DNA of 64,000 nt from assembly GCF_030056665.1 (NCBI RefSeq), contig NZ_JASHIG010000004.1; one strand, given 5' to 3'. The notes under the pieces were generated by a model. The model worked only from the letters and a program-made list of their open reading frames with translations, was not told where the DNA came from and made no database searches. Below are positions 27,161 to 34,599 of the stretch, piece after piece. Position 1 is the first letter of the stretch. Each line of letters starts with the position of its first letter. The translations under genes and the position numbers were made by a program. Origin of the DNA: Flectobacillus roseus. GTDB lineage: Bacteria > Bacteroidota > Bacteroidia > Cytophagales > Spirosomataceae.

Positions 27161-27182
27161 ATTGGTTTACGCTCAAGATTTC

Positions 27183-28172
27183 ATGTTTAACAACTTCATA
27201 TACAAGCGAGTGATAGGAGGGATGGCGCTATTGGCAGCCCTTTTGGTCAATTTACCTATTATCATTCTCAACTTAGAACATTTACACAATTGGCAAATTG
27301 CCTTAATTGATGTAACAGTACAGGTATTTTGCTGCTTTGTGCTTGGGATAAGTGTGGTCGGGGTTTTGATGGAGAAAACGCCCTATGCTTGGATAAATCG
27401 CAATAAAGCTCTTGTAATTTTTGGCCTATTGATTGGTTATTGCTTTATGCTGGCAGGGCTCAACAGCCTATTTCTTCCAGTGCGGATGGGCATGATTTCA
27501 TCGATTATCATGCGAGGAGCGGTAGTGATAGTCATGATGTACCTATGGAGCAAAAATCTTATTGAGGCAGAAAGAAAAAATGCCCTATTACTCGAAAACC
27601 AACAATTGAAACATGACAACGTACTTTTTCAATTAAATGCCCTCAAAAATCAGTTGAATCCCCATTTCTTATTCAATTCGCTCAATACGCTTAGTTGGTT
27701 AATTAACCAAGATACCGCCAAGAGTCAGGAATATTTACAAAAACTTTCCCAGGTATTGCGCTATTCGTTGAGTATGCAAGAACAGCAATTGGTGAGTTTA
27801 AAAGATGAATTGGTCTTGGTAGAAAACTATGTTTTTTTGTTACAAATGCGTTTTGGCACTAATTTACAAATCAACCTTAGTCCAATAGAGCCTACTCCGT
27901 ATCAGATTTTACCACTGTCGATTCAGTTATTGATAGAAAATGCCATCAAACACAATGTGGTATCGTCGAGGAAGCCTTTGCAAATTGACATTTCATTTGA
28001 GGAAGAAAATATCATTGTTTCGAATAAAATTTCACCCAAACTTCACGCTGAAGGCACAGGCATAGGATTGGCCAACCTAGACAATCGATACAAACTTATG
28101 ACAGGAAAGAGTATTTCGATTCAAAAAGACACATTATTCACCGTTCGATTACCCTTGATTAAGCATTCATAA
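27183..28172 (+). CDS. LytS/YehU-type sensor histidine kinase
   Basis: A 329-residue kinase with four predicted membrane helices in residues ~10-120, then a short coiled coil (ENQQLKHDNVLFQLNALKNQ), and the His_kinase domain of the LytS family: H161 in NQLNPHFLFNSLN is the phosphorylation site, and IENAIKHNVV and GTGIGLANL are the ATP-binding N and G boxes. No recognisable extracellular sensor domain is present. It lies two bases before the LytTR response-regulator gene, its evident partner. The start at 27183 (ATG) is preferred to a TTG at 27162. Confidence 0.93.
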   Translation: MFNNFIYKRVIGGMALLAALLVNLPIIILNLEHLHNWQIALIDVTVQVFCCFVLGISVVGVLMEKTPYAWINRNKALVIFGLLIGYCFMLAGLNSLFLPVRMGMISSIIMRGAVVIVMMYLWSKNLIEAERKNALLLENQQLKHDNVLFQLNALKNQLNPHFLFNSLNTLSWLINQDTAKSQEYLQKLSQVLRYSLSMQEQQLVSLKDELVLVENYVFLLQMRFGTNLQINLSPIEPTPYQILPLSIQLLIENAIKHNVVSSRKPLQIDISFEEENIIVSNKISPKLHAEGTGIGLANLDNRYKLMTGKSISIQKDTLFTVRLPLIKHS

Positions 28173-28174
28173 AA

Positions 28175-28960
28175 ATGGACCATCCACTAAAAATAGTTAT
28201 TGTAGAGGACGAACCCGCAGCCGCAAGTCAATTGCAATTTTTGTTGGGGCAACTAGAAACTCCTGTAGAAGTTATCCACATCATAGAGGGCGTTGAAGAA
28301 GGTTTAGCATGGTTTCAGCAGAATAATACAATGCCCGATTTAATTTTATCGGATATACAGTTATCAGATGGCGTTTCTTTTGAGATTTATGAAAAAATCA
28401 CGTTGGAAACACCCATTATCTTTACCACAGCCTTCGACGAATATGCTATTCGGGCTTTCAAGCTCAATAGCATTGACTATCTGTTGAAACCTATCGATCA
28501 AGAAGCGCTAACGACTGCCATTCAAAAGTTCAAAAACCAACAACTCTACCATTATTCTCAGTTGCAATCGCTTCTTGCGCAACAGGCTTTTATGGCTAAG
28601 AATTATCGACAAAGTTTTTTAGTGAAATTTAGAGATAAGCTTCTTCCTATTAAAACTGAAGATTTTGCCTTTTTCTACATTGATCAAGGTATCGTTTATG
28701 GTCAATTATTGGACGGGAAAAAGTACAGTTTAGAGTTCAAATTAGAAGATTTGGAGCAGCAACTCGACCCCGCATATTTTGTGAGAGCCAATAGGCAGTT
28801 TATACTGAGTAGAGACAGTGTTGTTACCATCGAGAGTTATCCACATAGTCGTGTGAATATCCAAACCCAGCCCAAAGCACCTTCAGACATCGTTATTAGC
28901 AAAGAAAAAGTAACATGGTTTAAGAAATGGGTGGCGAATCAAGTAACAATAAAGGCGTAA
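28175..28960 (+). CDS. LytTR-family response regulator
   Basis: A 261-residue transcription factor. Residues 1-120 are a receiver with D60 as phosphorylation site (LILSDIQLSDG) and a KP pair (LLKPID). Residues ~150-255 are a LytTR DNA-binding domain (FLVKFRDKLLPIKTEDFAFFY, YFVRANRQFILSRDSV). Partner of the LytS-like kinase two bases upstream. Its targets cannot be told. A hairpin that starts within its last codons ends the operon. Two DnaA-box 9-mers lie inside the gene (28272, 28837). Confidence 0.94.
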   Translation: MDHPLKIVIVEDEPAAASQLQFLLGQLETPVEVIHIIEGVEEGLAWFQQNNTMPDLILSDIQLSDGVSFEIYEKITLETPIIFTTAFDEYAIRAFKLNSIDYLLKPIDQEALTTAIQKFKNQQLYHYSQLQSLLAQQAFMAKNYRQSFLVKFRDKLLPIKTEDFAFFYIDQGIVYGQLLDGKKYSLEFKLEDLEQQLDPAYFVRANRQFILSRDSVVTIESYPHSRVNIQTQPKAPSDIVISKEKVTWFKKWVANQVTIKA

Positions 28961-28989
28961 GGAGAACATTTCCCTACGTCTTTATTGTT
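28945..28989 (+). terminator. Terminator overlapping the LytTR stop codon
   Basis: AACAATAAAGGCGTA (28945-28959) pairs with TACGTCTTTATTGTT (28975-28989) over 15 bp with one G-U. The left arm includes the last codons of the gene, an economical arrangement. Confidence 0.65.
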
Positions 28990-29127
28990 AACTCAATAAG
29001 CATTCTCATCAGTTTTTTGTAGATTAGAAAGAGATTTGAGACCTAAAAGCTCAAAAAGAAGGTAAATACACGCCCTTGAACCATTTCATAAATATCCAAA
29101 CCTAAAAGTAAATCAAGCCCTACAAGC

Positions 29128-30699
29128 ATGTTACATCATTTTCCGTTTTATTTATCCTTAATTTTACTCATTATCATTCTGATTATTGTCGCCGACCGAA
29201 TCAGAGTGGCATATCCTATTTTGCTAGTATTGGGCGGACTTGGTTTAAGTTTTATTCCAAGTGTTCCTGACATTGAAATTGACCCTGAGTTAATCTTTAT
29301 TATCTTTTTACCACCGCTATTATCCGAAGCCGCATGGTCTATTTCGTGGAAAGAACTTTGGAAATGGAGGCGGATTATTACCAGTTTTGCCTTTCTGATT
29401 GTATTTCTGACAGCCTTTGTCGTGGCGCTTGTAGCCAATAGCTATATCCCAGGTTTTTCTTTGGCATTGGGCTTCTTGCTGGGAGGGATTGTCTCGCCAC
29501 CCGATGCAGTAAGCGCAGGTGCTATTATGAAGTTTGTGCATGTTCCGAGCCGCTATCAGTCGATTATTGAAGGCGAAAGTTTATTAAACGACGCCTCAAG
29601 TTTGATTGTATTTCGCTTTGCCTTAATTGCTGTAGGTACGGGTCAATTCATTTGGCAGGATGCCATTTTGAGTTTCGGTTGGATGGTATTTGGAGGGATC
29701 GGTATTGGTTTGGCGGTAGCTTATGGCTTCTTTAAAGCACATCGTTTATTGCCAACCGATGTCAATATGGATATTGTCTTGACACTTGTAGCTCCTTATA
29801 TGATGTATATCGCAGCTGAAACGGTACATAGCTCAGGAGTTATGGCGGTAGTAAGTGGAGGGCTATTTTTGGCACAACGTAAACACCTTTTCTTAAATAG
29901 TAGCGGGCGTATCAAAGGGTTTTCGGTATGGGAAAGTCTTTGTTTTGTGCTCAATGGACTGGTATTTATGATTATTGGTCTAGCACTTCCTACCATTACG
30001 AAGGGACTCGGAAACGTAAGTGTAAATGAAGCCATTGGTTATGGCGTATTAATTACCGTAGTGTTGATGGTAAGTAGAATTTTATCGGCGTATGGGGCCG
30101 TAGTTACCACCTTGATAGCTAGAAATTTTATTACTGTAGCAGAAAAACGAAACCCAGGTTATAAAGCACCGTTGGTCATTGGCTGGGCAGGGATGCGTGG
30201 CGTTGTATCATTGGCTGCGGCACTTTCAATTCCTGAAACGCTCGAAAATGGCGTGCCTTTTCCACAGCGTAATTTAATTTTGTTTATCACTTTCATTGTG
30301 ATTTTGCTAACGCTATTAATTCAAGGATTGACTTTGCCTATTTTGATAAAAAAAATAAATCTTTTGCGAGATAACGAGGTACTCCCAGGTGAATCGCATT
30401 ATCAGGAGATGTATCGCAAGCTGACAAACCAAAGTCTGGAATATTTACACTCCAATTACGAAGAACAAATTACAAGACAGCCCATTTTGAAAAAGATTGT
30501 AGAAAAATGGGAAGAAGAAGGCAAAGAATTTGACAATATTCGCCTCGACCAAGAATGTAAACTGGTGTATGTAGATATGATCAATCACCAACGAGAGTGG
30601 CTTCGTGAGTGGAACAAAGACCATGAAGTAGACGAAAATATCGTTCGTCGCCACTTATACCGTTTGGACTTAGAGGAAGAGAAATTGAAGTATAGATAA
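29128..30699 (+). CDS. CPA1-family Na+/H+ antiporter
   Basis: A 523-residue protein with about twelve membrane helices and a charged ~110-residue cytoplasmic tail. Family signatures are GGIVSPPDAVSAGAI (about 129-143), ESLLNDASSLIVF with the ion-binding ND pair, and GWAGMRGVVSLAAALSIP. It exchanges cytoplasmic Na+ (or K+) for protons, serving pH and salt balance. It stands between LytTR and yidD without close coupling. Confidence 0.93.
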   Translation: MLHHFPFYLSLILLIIILIIVADRIRVAYPILLVLGGLGLSFIPSVPDIEIDPELIFIIFLPPLLSEAAWSISWKELWKWRRIITSFAFLIVFLTAFVVALVANSYIPGFSLALGFLLGGIVSPPDAVSAGAIMKFVHVPSRYQSIIEGESLLNDASSLIVFRFALIAVGTGQFIWQDAILSFGWMVFGGIGIGLAVAYGFFKAHRLLPTDVNMDIVLTLVAPYMMYIAAETVHSSGVMAVVSGGLFLAQRKHLFLNSSGRIKGFSVWESLCFVLNGLVFMIIGLALPTITKGLGNVSVNEAIGYGVLITVVLMVSRILSAYGAVVTTLIARNFITVAEKRNPGYKAPLVIGWAGMRGVVSLAAALSIPETLENGVPFPQRNLILFITFIVILLTLLIQGLTLPILIKKINLLRDNEVLPGESHYQEMYRKLTNQSLEYLHSNYEEQITRQPILKKIVEKWEEEGKEFDNIRLDQECKLVYVDMINHQREWLREWNKDHEVDENIVRRHLYRLDLEEEKLKYR

Positions 30700-30768
30700 G
30701 CTTTTTAACACATTCCTCGTTACTATTACCCGATTAACTCATTATATCTGCTCACAGCAGAAAAGCTC

Positions 30769-31008
30769 ATGTATAAATTGTTTGCTCATTTTTTAATTGC
30801 CTTGGTACGTGTGTATCAGGCTATTATTTCTCCATATTTCCCTAATGCTTGTCGCTACAACCCTACATGTTCGCAGTACATGATTGAGGCTATTCAAGAA
30901 TGGGGAATCTGGAAAGGAACCCGTCTGGGACTCAAACGTATTGCCTCTTGTCATCCTTGGGGAGGCAGTGGGCATGATCCTGTACCTCGTAAAAATGAGC
31001 AACGCTAA
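30769..31008 (+). CDS. yidD: Membrane protein insertion efficiency factor YidD
   Basis: A 79-residue protein with the YidD signature CRYNPTCSQYMIEAI and KRIASCHPWGGSGHDPVP. It assists YidC in inserting inner-membrane proteins. In many bacteria it lies between rnpA and yidC; here rnpA is 16 kb away and YidC is not in the window, so the cluster has been broken. Confidence 0.95.
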   Translation: MYKLFAHFLIALVRVYQAIISPYFPNACRYNPTCSQYMIEAIQEWGIWKGTRLGLKRIASCHPWGGSGHDPVPRKNEQR

Positions 31009-31045
31009 CTTTAGATAGTTATAAGTTAAGTAATCGTGCAGAATT

Positions 31046-31167
31046 ATATTTAAGTTTTGTGTTTTAGGCACTAGGCAACAGGCACAAGGCAAAGAGTGTT
31101 AAAATGTTTCTTAGTCACGATAGATATGTTTTGCCGAATGCCCAAAGCTGAAAGCCGAAGGCTCAAA
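31046..31167 (+). repeat. Dispersed repeat R2, copy 2
   Basis: The core 31069-31108 is identical over 40 bp to 19250-19289. The downstream part, TTTTGCCGAATGCCCAAAG to GAAAGCCGAAGGCTCAAA, resembles the reverse strand at 59947-59985. It lies between yidD and the CobW-type gene and shows no coding potential. Confidence 0.7.
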
Positions 31168-31259
31168 AATTACATATTATTTTGAGTACTTACTTAGCTG
31201 GATGTCGAAATCAAAAATCCATAATCCCTTCTGTATTTGATGTTAATCCTTTTTATTTC

Positions 31260-32339
31260 ATGGAAAAAAAGATTCTCAATAAAATTCCTACCAATATCAT
31301 TACAGGTTTTTTAGGTGTTGGAAAAACAACTACTATTCTACATATTCTCAAACACAAACCTGCCGATGAGCGATGGCTCGTGATTGTCAACGAATTTGGG
31401 GATGTCTCTATCGACCATATCCCTATGGAAGGACAAAGCAAAGGCCAAGAAATGGCTGTTCGTTATGTCGCTGGTGGGTGTATATGTTGTACCGCTAATT
31501 TACCTTTACAGACTACGCTTACACAAAGTATCCGTCAGGTAAAACCGCACCGAATTTTGATAGAACCCACAGGAATAGCACATCCTGAAGCTATTATAGA
31601 TTTATTACACGGAGAATTTTTATCAAAAGTAATTGACTTACGAGCGACTATCTGTTTGGTCAATCCTATTCAGTTAATGAATGATAAATACTTCGACGAT
31701 GAGGTATATCAAGATCAAATTACCTTAGCAGATGTTTTGGTAGCCAATAAAGCAGATTTAGCGGGTGATGAATTACTCCAAAAGTTTGCTAAATGGGCAC
31801 AAGCGCTTTTCCCTCCCAAGGTCATGATTGCAGCGGTGGAAAAGGGAGAAATTGACCTTGATTGGCTTGACATAGAACCTTATCCACATCGTAAAGCGGT
31901 GTATATGAATGCTCATTCAAATCAGCTAGAAAATGTACAAATTATTGAAAATCAAGAAGAAAGTCTTCAGCCCTTACCGAATAAGCCCATCAAACGTGAA
32001 GGACGAGCTTTGGGTACTTTTGGCTGTGGTTGGGTCTTTCATCCAGACGAAATTTTCTCAAAAAATCAATTATTAGCTTGGATTGACTCATTAAAAGGCT
32101 TCGAAAGAATAAAAGGTGTATTTAGAATAGGAGAAAAAAATTGGATTTTTATCAATAAAACTACCGATGAGCCAGCGAATGAATGCTCGATAGCTTATCG
32201 AAAAGACAGCAGAATTGAGATAATTTCCTTAAAACCAGCCACTTGGTCATTGATCGAAAAACAGTTGTTGGGTTGCCGTAAAAGTGACCCAAATCAAGTC
32301 GATATTCCAAGTTTTAAAATGCCTTTTAATCTAAAATGA
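31260..32339 (+). CDS. CobW/COG0523-type GTPase metallochaperone
   Basis: A 359-residue G3E-family GTPase: Walker A GFLGVGKTT (16-24), metal-binding GGCICCTA, guanine-specificity NKAD, and a C-terminal CobW_C domain (FGCGWVFHPDEIFS...). Members deliver zinc, cobalt or other metals; no Zur box or cobalamin gene is seen nearby, so the metal is unknown. I start at the ATG at 31260, as the 26 residues of an upstream extension look non-coding. It is convergent with the HPP gene, with R1-B between. Confidence 0.9.
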   Translation: MEKKILNKIPTNIITGFLGVGKTTTILHILKHKPADERWLVIVNEFGDVSIDHIPMEGQSKGQEMAVRYVAGGCICCTANLPLQTTLTQSIRQVKPHRILIEPTGIAHPEAIIDLLHGEFLSKVIDLRATICLVNPIQLMNDKYFDDEVYQDQITLADVLVANKADLAGDELLQKFAKWAQALFPPKVMIAAVEKGEIDLDWLDIEPYPHRKAVYMNAHSNQLENVQIIENQEESLQPLPNKPIKREGRALGTFGCGWVFHPDEIFSKNQLLAWIDSLKGFERIKGVFRIGEKNWIFINKTTDEPANECSIAYRKDSRIEIISLKPATWSLIEKQLLGCRKSDPNQVDIPSFKMPFNLK

Positions 32340-32342
32340 TAA

Positions 32343-32538
32343 ATATTCTAAATTTAGTGAGTTGGGATTGAGTGATTATTTTAAATAGATATTTTATTAG
32401 TAGAGATGCAATGATTGCGTCTTAAGCCGTTCATATCTAGCATGATTTTATCAAAAAGCGGTCGGAAAATATTTTCCGACCGCTTTTTGATAAAACTTGG
32501 AGAATAATCCCAATCCTAAAATTAGGGATGACTCCTAT
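32343..32538 (-). repeat. R1 element, copy B (reverse orientation)
   Basis: In reverse orientation it has the right-hand terminal repeat AGGGATGACTCC (32524-32535), the CCTAAAAT block, a perfect 50-bp palindrome at 32446-32495 (core GCGGTCGGAAAAT), the small hairpin AGATGCAATGATTGCGTCTT (32403-32422), and the GAGTGATTATT block. The other terminal repeat is worn away next to the CobW stop codon. It fills a convergent gene junction. Confidence 0.85.
32446..32495. terminator. Central R1-B palindrome, probable bidirectional terminator
   Basis: A perfect 25+25 bp palindrome without loop; each side carries TTTTATCAAAAAG at its foot and a GC-rich core. It lies between convergent stops at 32339 and 32590. 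Termination is inferred. Confidence 0.7.
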
Positions 32539-32548
32539 TTATAGCTTC

Positions 32549-32589
32549 ATTTTCAAATCTTCAAATTCTCCGATTTTCAAATTTGAATC
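32549..32589 (-). repeat. R4-related repeat
   Basis: Read on the minus strand it is GGATTCAAATTTGAAAATC followed by GGAGAATTTGAAGATTTGAAAATG, sharing TTTGAAAAT and ATTTGAAGATTTG words with 18288-18314 and 63775-63818. It directly abuts the stop codon of the HPP gene. Confidence 0.45.
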
Positions 32590-33099
32590 CTATCGCCAGT
32601 ACTTGGGGTACTTTCGTGTTTTGTGAGCATTGTTAAAAATCAATGCCACCAAGACTAAGACAAGAGCCCCAGACAAGAGTGGAGTAAATAAAAACCCCCA
32701 TGAGGCATGGCTTAGAATGATTACCATCACATCGGCGCCTGCTGGCGGGTGTACTGTTTTAGTGAGCTGCATCAAAGCGAGTGAAATTCCTACGCCCAAA
32801 GACATCGAAAAAATGCTATCACCTACCCAATACAGACAACATAAGCCCACAATTCCAGCAATTAAATGCCCTCCAATAATATTTCTCGGTTGTGCCAAAG
32901 GACTATCAGGAACGCCAAATGCTAAGATGCAAGTAGCACCAAAAGGAGCAATTAGCATGGGAGTTTTAGTCCATTCGGCTATCAACCCAATGCTTGCGAT
33001 ACCAATGAGCCCACCCAAGGCCGAACTAAAGGCATGCGTCCATTTAGGACGAGCGGGACTACGCTCGTTTGTCTTAAACTTCGATAAATAATTTTTCAT
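32590..33099 (-). CDS. HPP family integral membrane protein
   Basis: A 169-residue protein with four or five membrane helices and the signature KTVHPPAGAD (HPP) after LIAPFGATCILAFGVPDSPLAQPRN. The family is widespread; a plant and cyanobacterial member transports nitrite in plastids, but the role here is unknown. It has a charged N-terminal region (KFKTNERSPARPKW) on the cytoplasmic side. It stands alone, convergent with the CobW-type gene. Confidence 0.88.
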   Translation of the reverse strand: MKNYLSKFKTNERSPARPKWTHAFSSALGGLIGIASIGLIAEWTKTPMLIAPFGATCILAFGVPDSPLAQPRNIIGGHLIAGIVGLCCLYWVGDSIFSMSLGVGISLALMQLTKTVHPPAGADVMVIILSHASWGFLFTPLLSGALVLVLVALIFNNAHKTRKYPKYWR

Positions 33100-33680
33100 G
33101 GTTTTGTTTCAGATGCTTAGCCTAAAGGTTAAGTCTTAGAATATTAAGACAAATTTACACAAGAAGGTTTCATTTACAATCGGAAAAGTACAAGTGCTTA
33201 AGCACCTAGTAATCAACTCAAAAGAGCCTTAATAGGAAAAGTACAAGTTCAAACTATTTTCCATAGTATTTCAATGGTAAAATCTTAAGATATGGTGCTC
33301 TATATTTTCGAGAAAAAAAATCTAGAAAAAATGCAAGAATAAGTATTAATGCAAAATAAAATTGCCTTAATACGCTCTAGGCTATAAGCCGTAAGCATTA
33401 GGCAATGCACACTTTTTGGCTTAATGCCTAAAGCTTACAGCCTATTGCGGGTAAAATTTATTTTGCCATACAAATTACTTTAACATAACCATAAAATAGG
33501 TTTAATACTCAAGCAAAAAGTAGAACCTACTTTTGTGGTTCTTTTATTGATAACTAACGATTCTAGTATGCGAAAAGCCATGAGTTAGGGATATGAATTG
33601 TCAAAAAAGCTTGTATCTTTTGAACAACTCTGAGCGGTTTGATATTCAGCGATTTGTCCAAAAACAAAACATCCAATTTT
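33100..33680. other. Long gene-free region between HPP and GDPD genes
   Basis: About 580 bp without coding potential between divergent genes. It contains two direct copies of GGAAAAGTACAAGT (33182-33195 and 33235-33248), a 12-bp palindrome GTGCTTAAGCAC (33194-33205), the reversed R3 copy (33367-33458), and, near 33611, TATCTTTTG, one base longer than a -7 consensus. The promoters of both flanking genes should lie here. Confidence 0.5.
33367..33458 (-). repeat. Dispersed repeat R3, copy 3 (reverse)
   Basis: On the minus strand it reads AATTTTACCCGCAATAGGC and onward, ending TAGAGCGTATTAA. Ends agree with copies at 178-256 and 15045-15134, while the middle is only similar. It sits in the long spacer before the GDPD gene. 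Confidence 0.65.
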
Positions 33681-34577
33681 ATGAAAAAACTCATTTTATC
33701 AGCATTACTGGCCTTTGCCTCTCTTAATACGCCCTTGTTGGCACAAACATTTGAGATAGAAGGACATAGAGGTTCAAGAGGATTGATGCCAGAAAATACC
33801 ATAGAAGCATTTAAGAAAGCAATCGATTTGGGTGTCAATACACTCGAACTGGATGTTTGTATCACCAAAGATAACAAAGTAGTGGTTTCGCATGAGCCTT
33901 ATATGCTGGCTCAATATATGTCAAAACCCGATGGGACTCCTGTGAGTAAGCAAGAGGAAAAATCACTGAATTTGTATCAAATGACTTACAAAGAAATCAA
34001 GCAATATGATTCTGGGATTCGTGGTAATGCGGGCTTTCCTGAGCAACAAAAGGTATCAACCTATAAGCCGCTTTTGAGCGAAATGATTAAGGCCTGTGAA
34101 GCATATATCAAAAAGAATGGTTTACCGCCTGTCAAGTATAATGTAGAAATCAAATCAGGCGAAAAGGAATACGGCATTTACCAACCTGCTACTATTGAGG
34201 AGTTTTCTGATTTAGTTCATAAAGAGTTGAAAAAACTCCTGCCTGCCGACCGCATTATCCTTCAAAGTTTTGACTTTGCAGTTTTAAAACACTGGAAAAA
34301 ACAGATTGATGCGGGCAAATATATGCCAGTACAATTATCAGCTCTTACAGGTGAACTAAGTCCTGAAGCAACATTCGATGCTTTAGGCTTTTTGCCAGTT
34401 TATTACAGTCCTTATTTTAAGTTAGTTACACCAGAAAGAGTAAAAGCCTGCCATGACAAAAATGTAAAATTAATGCCGTGGACAGTCAATGAAATTTCAG
34501 ATATGAAAAAGATGAAAGAACTCGGTACCGACGGACTCATAACTGATTATCCTGACCGAGTGAAAAGTATTCAATAA
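33681..34577 (+). CDS. Glycerophosphodiester phosphodiesterase, exported
   Basis: A 298-residue GDPD with a signal peptide ending LLAQ. The catalytic HRGSRG (H29) with PENT, LELDVCITKD and VVSHEP motifs are complete, and NVEIK and TDYP occur at the right spacing near the C-terminus. It hydrolyses glycerophosphodiesters to glycerol-3-phosphate and an alcohol in the periplasm. I start at ATG 33681, just before the signal peptide; 14 upstream codons look non-coding. A phosphatase gene follows after 22 bp, so the pair could release phosphate from phospholipid head groups in two steps. Confidence 0.93.
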   Translation: MKKLILSALLAFASLNTPLLAQTFEIEGHRGSRGLMPENTIEAFKKAIDLGVNTLELDVCITKDNKVVVSHEPYMLAQYMSKPDGTPVSKQEEKSLNLYQMTYKEIKQYDSGIRGNAGFPEQQKVSTYKPLLSEMIKACEAYIKKNGLPPVKYNVEIKSGEKEYGIYQPATIEEFSDLVHKELKKLLPADRIILQSFDFAVLKHWKKQIDAGKYMPVQLSALTGELSPEATFDALGFLPVYYSPYFKLVTPERVKACHDKNVKLMPWTVNEISDMKKMKELGTDGLITDYPDRVKSIQ

Positions 34578-34599
34578 CCCCAATTTCTCATAAAAATCA

